This document shows positions 5,447-9,315 of a stretch of DNA of 9,315 bases, piece by piece. The stretch spans positions 1-9,315 of the forward strand of contig JAHIUL010000086.1 in the NCBI GenBank assembly GCA_018817195.1, read 5' to 3'. This DNA is from Candidatus Margulisiibacteriota bacterium (GTDB taxonomy: Bacteria; Margulisbacteria; WOR-1; O2-12-FULL-45-9). How positions within the stretch are numbered: position 1 is the first letter of the stretch; each line of letters begins with the position of its first letter. The position numbers and the translations under genes were made by a program. The notes beneath the pieces were generated by a model that was not told the origin of the DNA, did not search any database, and was given only the letters and a program-made list of their open reading frames with translations.

Positions 5447-6226
5447 ATGGGATTAATTAAAAGAGATAAAATTGAAGATAAAGGCACGATAACACTGGAA
5501 AAACCTGTTGGTATGCCGCAGCCAAGAAGAATGGCGCCACCGCCTGTTATTCAGCCTTCTGTGGCTGCTCCTGTATCTCAAAGTGATATTTCTAAGGTTA
5601 AAAGCCAGGCCCAAAAAATAATTGATAAGGCTATGGCTGAGGCCGAAGGCATCCGCCAGCAGGCAGTGGAAGCCGGCCGGGAAGAAGGTAAATCAGAGGT
5701 CAGCGCCCAAATAGAAGAAGCTTTAAAGACCTTAAACGACGCTGTTAAGGAACGAAAAAAAATCATTAAAGAATCAGAGCAGGAAATCCTGCGCCTGGCC
5801 TTAAAGGTTGCGGAACAAATTATCCGCTCAGAAGTTTCCCTGCACCGTGATGTTTGCCTTAATATTGTGGCTGAAGCAATTGCCCGGGTGTCAGACCGCG
5901 AGCAAATTATTGTGCGGGTTAACCGCGAGGATGCTGAGTATTTGAAGCGTTACAAGGACAGATTAACAGGCATATTAGACGGGGTAAAAAGTTTTTCCAT
6001 ATTAGAAGACAGCAGTATTGACGCAGGCGGTTGTGTTATCGAAACTAATTTGGGGTTTATTGACGCCAAAATCAGCACAAAATTAAAATCAATTGAAGCG
6101 GCCATGCAAAAGGTGGCTGGCGAAGAAGAGGAAAAGCCTCAAGAACCTGCTCCTGTCCAGGGGCCAGAAACTGCCTCCAATGAAGAACCGCTTGAACTTG
6201 ATGAAGAAGAGATTGAAGAAGGTTAA
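5447..6226 (+). CDS. fliH: FliH, flagellar export ATPase regulator/stator
   Basis: FliH dimers bind the FliI ATPase and anchor it to the cytoplasmic ring, acting like the peripheral stalk of an ATP synthase. The N-terminus (1-45) is Pro-rich and probably disordered. A helical segment, AQKIIDKAMAEAEGIRQQAV then EAGREEGKSEVSAQIEEALK (about 55-94), includes a GREEG of the type seen in FliH coiled coils. The conserved C-terminal domain spans about 111-220: EILRLALKVAEQIIRSEVSL, IAEAIARV-like IVAEAIARVSDREQIIVRVN, and SILEDSSIDAGGCVIETNLG FIDA. The DxSIxxGGCxIET element is diagnostic of FliH/YscL/AtpH-like proteins. Unusual is an acidic tail of about 34 residues after the conserved domain (EEEEKPQEP to LDEEEIEEG). 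The ATG directly follows the fliG stop (TAAATG); the ribosome binding site is weak, so coupling is likely. Confidence 0.92.
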   Translation: MGLIKRDKIEDKGTITLEKPVGMPQPRRMAPPPVIQPSVAAPVSQSDISKVKSQAQKIIDKAMAEAEGIRQQAVEAGREEGKSEVSAQIEEALKTLNDAVKERKKIIKESEQEILRLALKVAEQIIRSEVSLHRDVCLNIVAEAIARVSDREQIIVRVNREDAEYLKRYKDRLTGILDGVKSFSILEDSSIDAGGCVIETNLGFIDAKISTKLKSIEAAMQKVAGEEEEKPQEPAPVQGPETASNEEPLELDEEEIEEG

Positions 6227-7537
6227 ATGACTATTGATTTTGAGAAATACCATCTAGCTGTTGACCGCGCTGATCTTGTCCGAGTTATTGGTAAAGTTGT
6301 CCAGGTTGTTGGTTTAATTATTGAGGCTCAGGTTGGCGGTGTTTCGGTCGGCGACCTGTGCAGTATTCGCCTGGAAAAAGAGAACCGGTCAGCCTTTGCT
6401 GAGGTGGTTGGCTTTCGTGAAAACCGAGTGTTATTAATGCCCCTTGGTTCTACAGCCGGGATTGCGCCTGGGGCGCAGGTTCTGGCAGCTGGTAAACCTT
6501 TATTAGTAAGGGTGGGCAATGATCTACTTGGTCGTGTTTTAAATGGTTTGGGCCAGCCAGTTGACGGCAAAGGCCCAATTGTCGGGGAAACTGACTATCC
6601 GCTTGATGCAGACCCCCCTGATCCAGTTAAACGGCCAAGGATTACAGAAGTTTTGCGTGTAGGAATTCGAGCCTTAGACGGCATGTTGACCGTGGGCCGC
6701 GGCCAGCGCATCGGCATTTTTGCAGGATCCGGGGTTGGCAAATCAACATTGATGGGCATGATTGCCCGTAATGCAGAAGCCCAGGTAAACGTTATTTCTT
6801 TGGTCGGAGAGCGCGGCCGTGAAGTTCGGGATTTTATTGAAGAATCACTTGGCGAAGAAGGCCTTAAAAAATCAGTAGTTATTTGCGCTACTTCTGATCA
6901 GCCTCCGCTTATCCGTTTAAAAGCCGCCTTTGTGGCCACCGCTATTGCAGAATTCTTTAGAAACCAAAATAAAATGGTAATTTTGATGATGGATTCTGTG
7001 ACCCGGTTTGCCATGGCCCAGCGTGAAATCGGCCTGGCTGCCGGAGAGCCGCCTACAACAAAGGGCTATACGCCGTCTGTTTTTGCGCTTATGCCAAGGT
7101 TGATGGAGCGCTCCGGGACTTCTGTGATAGGTACGATTACAGCCTTTTATACAATTTTAGTTGAAGGCGATGATATGAATGAGCCGATTGCTGACCATTC
7201 GCGCTCAATTCTTGACGGTCATATTATGCTGTCCAGAGATTTGGCTGCCAGAAACCATTATCCAGCCATTGATGTGCCGCATAGCGTTTCTAGGTTGATG
7301 ACTAACCTTGTTTCAAATGAACATAAGCAGGCAGCAGGTAAGCTCCGGGAAGTGTTGGCCCGTTACACAGAAGCGGAAGATTTAATAAATATCGGCGCCT
7401 ATGTAAAAGGCAGCAACCCAAAGATTGACTTCGCGCTTTCAAAAATTGAACAGGTTAACGCTTTCTTAAAGCAGGGGACATTTGAAAGTGTTGATTATGA
7501 GAATACAGTTAATCAGTTGCTTGGCATATTCAGTTAA
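6227..7537 (+). CDS. fliI: FliI, flagellar protein-export ATPase
   Basis: FliI hydrolyses ATP to release substrates from chaperones and feed the flagellar type III export gate at the cytoplasmic face. The 436-residue length is typical. An N-terminal beta-barrel (about 15-95: GKVVQVVGLIIEA) precedes the catalytic core. Walker A is GSGVGKST (167-174), the SLVGERGREVRDFIEE loop (191-206) contains the catalytic Glu195, Walker B is VILMMDSVTRFA with Asp256, and the FliI-type signature AAGEPPTTKGYTPSVFALMP then RLMERSG spans 271-297. GSITAFYTILVEGDD-type residues (GTITAFYTILVEGDDMNEPI, 302-320) and ADHSRSILDGHIMLSRDLA follow, as in the T3SS/F-type ATPases. The C-terminal domain (about 355-436) is present, so all active-site elements look intact. 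ATG directly follows the fliH stop, with GAAGAAGG just upstream inside fliH. Confidence 0.97.
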   Translation: MTIDFEKYHLAVDRADLVRVIGKVVQVVGLIIEAQVGGVSVGDLCSIRLEKENRSAFAEVVGFRENRVLLMPLGSTAGIAPGAQVLAAGKPLLVRVGNDLLGRVLNGLGQPVDGKGPIVGETDYPLDADPPDPVKRPRITEVLRVGIRALDGMLTVGRGQRIGIFAGSGVGKSTLMGMIARNAEAQVNVISLVGERGREVRDFIEESLGEEGLKKSVVICATSDQPPLIRLKAAFVATAIAEFFRNQNKMVILMMDSVTRFAMAQREIGLAAGEPPTTKGYTPSVFALMPRLMERSGTSVIGTITAFYTILVEGDDMNEPIADHSRSILDGHIMLSRDLAARNHYPAIDVPHSVSRLMTNLVSNEHKQAAGKLREVLARYTEAEDLINIGAYVKGSNPKIDFALSKIEQVNAFLKQGTFESVDYENTVNQLLGIFS

Positions 7538-7548
7538 GAGAAATATTT

Positions 7549-8025
7549 ATGGCAAAAAAACCTCAACCAGGAAAAAAATTTAAATATGGTCTTCACTCAG
7601 TGCTCAAGGTAAGGGAAATTAAGGAAAAGAAAGAGCAGGAGAAATTTGCCGACGAGCAGCATAAATATTTAACTGAAAAAGAAAAAGAAGAGCTGATTGA
7701 GCGCAACAAAAGAACGAAGGAAGATGAACTGCGCGGCGTATTTAAGCGCGGCCCGATCTCCGATTTCTCCAAAGTTTTAAGGCGCAGGGCCCATATTGAT
7801 GTTTTAAAGGATGATTTGTCAGCCCAGGTTGAAAGGGTAATTGAGGCAAGTAAATTACTGGAAGAGCAGCGCGCACGCCTGGTTTCTGCGATGAAAGACA
7901 AGAAGATCATGGAAAAGCATAAGGAAAGAAAACTTGAAGAATACGATAAGATGATGCAGGAACTGGAAATGAAGTTTATGGACGAGATCGCTACCCAGAG
8001 GTACAAAAAAGATAAAAAGGGTTAG
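7549..8025 (+). CDS. fliJ: FliJ, flagellar export chaperone/ATPase stalk protein
   Basis: FliJ is a coiled-coil protein that inserts into the FliI hexamer and contacts FlhA, activating export. The 158-residue product is almost wholly helical and charged. The N-terminus [24 protein letters not shown] (about residues 11-34) matches the family pattern F-l--vL--R---E--a---l. A central break (about 62-75, [15 protein letters not shown]) separates two long helices, and the second (about 80-150) is rich in Glu/Lys/Arg/Met. The family is weakly conserved, so the call rests on size, coiled coil, the N-terminal pattern and position right after fliI. It starts 11 bases after the fliI stop with a weak AAGAG-type site. 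It is the last gene of the flagellar run here, and its TAG stop overlaps the convergent rpmB stop by 3 bases of shared duplex. Confidence 0.85.
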   Translation: MAKKPQPGKKFKYGLHSVLKVREIKEKKEQEKFADEQHKYLTEKEKEELIERNKRTKEDELRGVFKRGPISDFSKVLRRRAHIDVLKDDLSAQVERVIEASKLLEEQRARLVSAMKDKKIMEKHKERKLEEYDKMMQELEMKFMDEIATQRYKKDKKG

Positions 8026-8213
8026 AGTGCTTTCTTAACTTTACCTGCTTTTAAACACTTGGTGCAGACGTATTCTTTGCTTTTTTTGCCGTCAATCAAA
8101 ATGTTGACTTTTTGAAGGTTAGCCAGCCATAAGCGCTTAGTTTTTCGGTTGCTATGCGACACATTATTGCCGCTTTTTGATTTTTTTTCGCAAACAATAC
8201 ATTTTCTGCTCAT
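8022..8213 (-). CDS. rpmB: 50S ribosomal protein bL28
   Basis: bL28 is a small zinc-ribbon protein of the large ribosomal subunit. The 63-residue sequence starts [29 protein letters not shown], the family signature (C-C-k-p--Gn-vSHsn-ktkR-w-pNLqkv), and continues [13 protein letters not shown] to a C-terminal KAGKVKKAL. Cys5, Cys8, Cys50 and Cys53 form two CxxC pairs, so this is the zinc-binding (C+) version. ATG is on the complement of 8211-8213, with AGAAAG a few bases upstream (complement of 8216-8221). It is convergent with fliJ, with interlocking stop codons, and divergent from recG. Confidence 0.96.
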   Translation of the reverse strand: MSRKCIVCEKKSKSGNNVSHSNRKTKRLWLANLQKVNILIDGKKSKEYVCTKCLKAGKVKKAL

Positions 8214-8222
8214 ATCTTTCTA

Positions 8223-8258
8223 AGTATATCATAACTGTGTTACAATGACAAATGTCAA
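8223..8258 (-). promoter_or_regulatory. Probable sigma-70-type promoter of rpmB
   Basis: Reading the minus strand, TTGTCA (complement of 8246-8251) and TATACT (complement of 8223-8228) are separated by exactly 17 bases. An alternative pair is TTGACA (complement of 8253-8258) with TATGAT (complement of 8228-8233), spacing 19. The first pair has the better spacing but would start transcription almost on the ribosome binding site; the second would leave AGAAAG in the leader. Either way the -35 hexamer falls within the TGWCAAA array. Confidence 0.5.
8238..8246 (+). promoter_or_regulatory. Possible extended -10 promoter element for recG
   Basis: TGTTACAAT reads as an extended -10 (TGn plus TACAAT, close to TATAAT). 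The -35 region 17-18 bases upstream (near 8217-8223, TTTCTAA) is poor. Transcription would begin around 8252-8254, only a few bases before the recG ATG at 8259, giving a nearly leaderless message. Confidence 0.3.
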
Positions 8259-8273
8259 ATGACAAATGTCAAA
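8246..8273 (+). repeat. Four-copy 7-bp tandem array (TGWCAAA) at the recG start
   Basis: Units TGACAAA, TGTCAAA, TGACAAA, TGTCAAA follow without gaps at 8246, 8253, 8260 and 8267. Equivalently, a 14-bp unit ATGACAAATGTCAA is perfectly duplicated at 8245-8258 and 8259-8272. TGACA and TGTCA half-sites form inverted repeats around AA. The array contains the likely -35 of rpmB and the first codons of recG. Confidence 0.9.
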
Positions 8274-9315
8274 TTGGACACACCGGTTCAATATCTTAAG
8301 GGAGTAGGGCCGAAAGTGGCAAAACTCCTTAAAAAACTTGGCGTAGAGGCAATTGAGGACCTTATTTACCTTTTTCCGCGAACTTATGAAGACCGTACCA
8401 ATATCAAACCCATAGGCAGTTTAGCTCCAGCTGATTTTGAGGTTGTGAAGGGTGAAGTTATCAGCCTTGATCACCAGCTAACGCGCAACCGCTTTTCCGT
8501 GCTCAAAATTGTTCTGTCTGACCGCAGCGGTTCTATTCAAGTTGTCTGGTTTAACCAGCCTTATCTGCAAAAAGTAATCCGCCGCGGCATGCGCTTGATT
8601 GTTTCCGGCAAGGTTGAATTTTCCAGTTTTGATAATACCATGCAGATTTCTGCCAAAGACTTTGAGGTTTTTACCGGCCAGAACCCAAAAATTGTGCCGA
8701 TTTATGCTTTAACCGAAGGATTATATCCAAAAAAGACCAGAAGTATTGTGCAGGCTGCTTTGGATAATTGTTTAGAAATGATTGATGAATGGCTGCCTGA
8801 GGATATTCGGAAGTATAACGGTTTAGCTGACCTGCAGGAATCAATTAACAAGCTGCATTATCCAGAAAAAATAGCTGATGTTGAGCCAGCCAGACGCAGG
8901 CTGGTTTTTGATGATTTTTTCCTTTTTCAATTGAGCTTGGGATTGCGCAGGACAAAGATCCAACGGGATAAAGGCTTTGCTTTTAAAATTGACCAAAAAG
9001 CCGTTGCTGATTTTTGCAATAGCCTGCCTTTTAAATTAACTGCAGCCCAGGACAGGGTTCTATCTGAAATTATATCTGATATGCAGTCTGACTATCCAAT
9101 GAACCGCCTGCTGCAAGGTGATGTTGGTTCGGGTAAAACAATCGTTGCAGCTATTGCCGCCTTAATTGCGATTCAAAACGGTTACCAAGCCGCCATCATG
9201 GCGCCAACAGAAATTCTTGCCCAGCAACATTATGCTAAGTTGACCCAATTACTTGATGGTTATGATATCAAGATTAAACTTCTAACTGGTTCAACTAAAA
9301 AGAAACCCACAAGAC
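8259..9315 (+). CDS. recG: RecG, ATP-dependent DNA helicase (5' part, runs off window)
   Basis: RecG reverses stalled replication forks and migrates Holliday junctions. The frame is open from 8259 to the window end (352 codons, about half of a usual 690-residue RecG). The N-terminus carries LDTPVQYLKGVGPKVAKLLK then DLIYLFPRTYEDR, the RecG opening motif. An OB-fold wedge domain follows (about 60-150: VVKGEVISLDHQ, FSVLKIVLSDRSGSIQVVWF), then PIYALTEGLYPKKTR and ARRRLVFDDFFLFQLSLGLR (conserved F-EF--lQL). The helicase core begins with FKLTAAQDRVL (about 258-268), Walker A GDVGSGKT (287-294) and motif Ia MAPTEILAQQH (314-324). I prefer ATG at 8259, in frame through the repeat; TTG at 8274 gives MDTPVQYLKG and is the alternative. 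Neither has a clear Shine-Dalgarno site. Nothing looks damaged in the visible part. Confidence 0.95.
   Translation, partial: MTNVKLDTPVQYLKGVGPKVAKLLKKLGVEAIEDLIYLFPRTYEDRTNIKPIGSLAPADFEVVKGEVISLDHQLTRNRFSVLKIVLSDRSGSIQVVWFNQPYLQKVIRRGMRLIVSGKVEFSSFDNTMQISAKDFEVFTGQNPKIVPIYALTEGLYPKKTRSIVQAALDNCLEMIDEWLPEDIRKYNGLADLQESINKLHYPEKIADVEPARRRLVFDDFFLFQLSLGLRRTKIQRDKGFAFKIDQKAVADFCNSLPFKLTAAQDRVLSEIISDMQSDYPMNRLLQGDVGSGKTIVAAIAALIAIQNGYQAAIMAPTEILAQQHYAKLTQLLDGYDIKIKLLTGSTKKKPTR

Noticed and set aside
5447..6226. Possibility that the missing half of FliG is present in another frame after 5446
   Set aside because: The region is fully occupied by fliH with its diagnostic C-terminal motifs, and I see no FliG-C motif in the other frames.
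7593..8006. 137-codon open frame on the minus strand antisense to fliJ
   Set aside because: Its Ser/Leu-rich product is the shadow of the Glu/Lys-rich fliJ codons; it has no recognisable domain and fliJ fits the operon context.
8000..8060. Bidirectional terminator between fliJ and rpmB
   Set aside because: I could find no stem-loop followed by a T-run on either strand; the genes overlap at their stop codons.
8246..8273. TGWCAAA array as a CRISPR or attachment site
   Set aside because: Units are 7 bp with no spacers, and no integrase or cas gene is in the window.

Overview
The window is a long flagellar basal-body and export operon on the + strand (flgH tail, flgI, flgJ, a sigma-28-type factor, flgB, flgC, fliE, fliF, a short fliG, fliH, fliI, fliJ). 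It is followed by a convergent ribosomal protein gene (rpmB, - strand) and the 5' half of recG (+ strand), which runs off the right end. I see no RNA genes, mobile elements or CRISPR, and no gene-free stretch longer than about 50 bases.

Organism: FlgH (L-ring) and FlgI (P-ring) imply a diderm bacterium with an outer membrane and peptidoglycan. The moderate base composition, the gene order, the divergent protein versions and the short A-rich or TGWCAAA-type repeats at gene starts remind me of uncultured lineages such as Omnitrophota. That is an impression, not a demonstrated placement. Strong AAGGAGG Shine-Dalgarno sites (for example before flgC and fliF) show ordinary bacterial initiation.

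Layout: 2-1640 holds outer ring and rod assembly genes (flgH, flgI, flgJ). 1644-2396 holds the sigma factor, which interrupts the structural genes. 2389-3507 holds the proximal rod and its MS-ring junction (flgB, flgC, fliE). 3523-5446 holds the MS-ring and a switch component (fliF, fliG). 5447-8025 holds the export ATPase complex (fliH, fliI, fliJ). Genes overlap or abut throughout (TAATG, TAAATG, an 8-base fliA/flgB overlap), as expected for one translationally coupled transcript. The promoter must lie left of the window. The fliJ stop codon interlocks with the rpmB stop codon. rpmB and recG diverge from a 45-base interval containing a four-copy TGWCAAA array that appears to supply promoter elements for rpmB and the start codon of recG.

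The most notable observations are a FliG of only 154 residues with no torque-generating C-terminal domain, next to a FliF whose third ring-building domain lacks the usual long beta-collar insertion but has a Lys/Glu-rich linker. The FliF C-terminal helix and the FliG N-terminal domain that normally bind each other are both kept. This could be a simplified rotor base, or a specialised paralogue with a full FliG encoded elsewhere.
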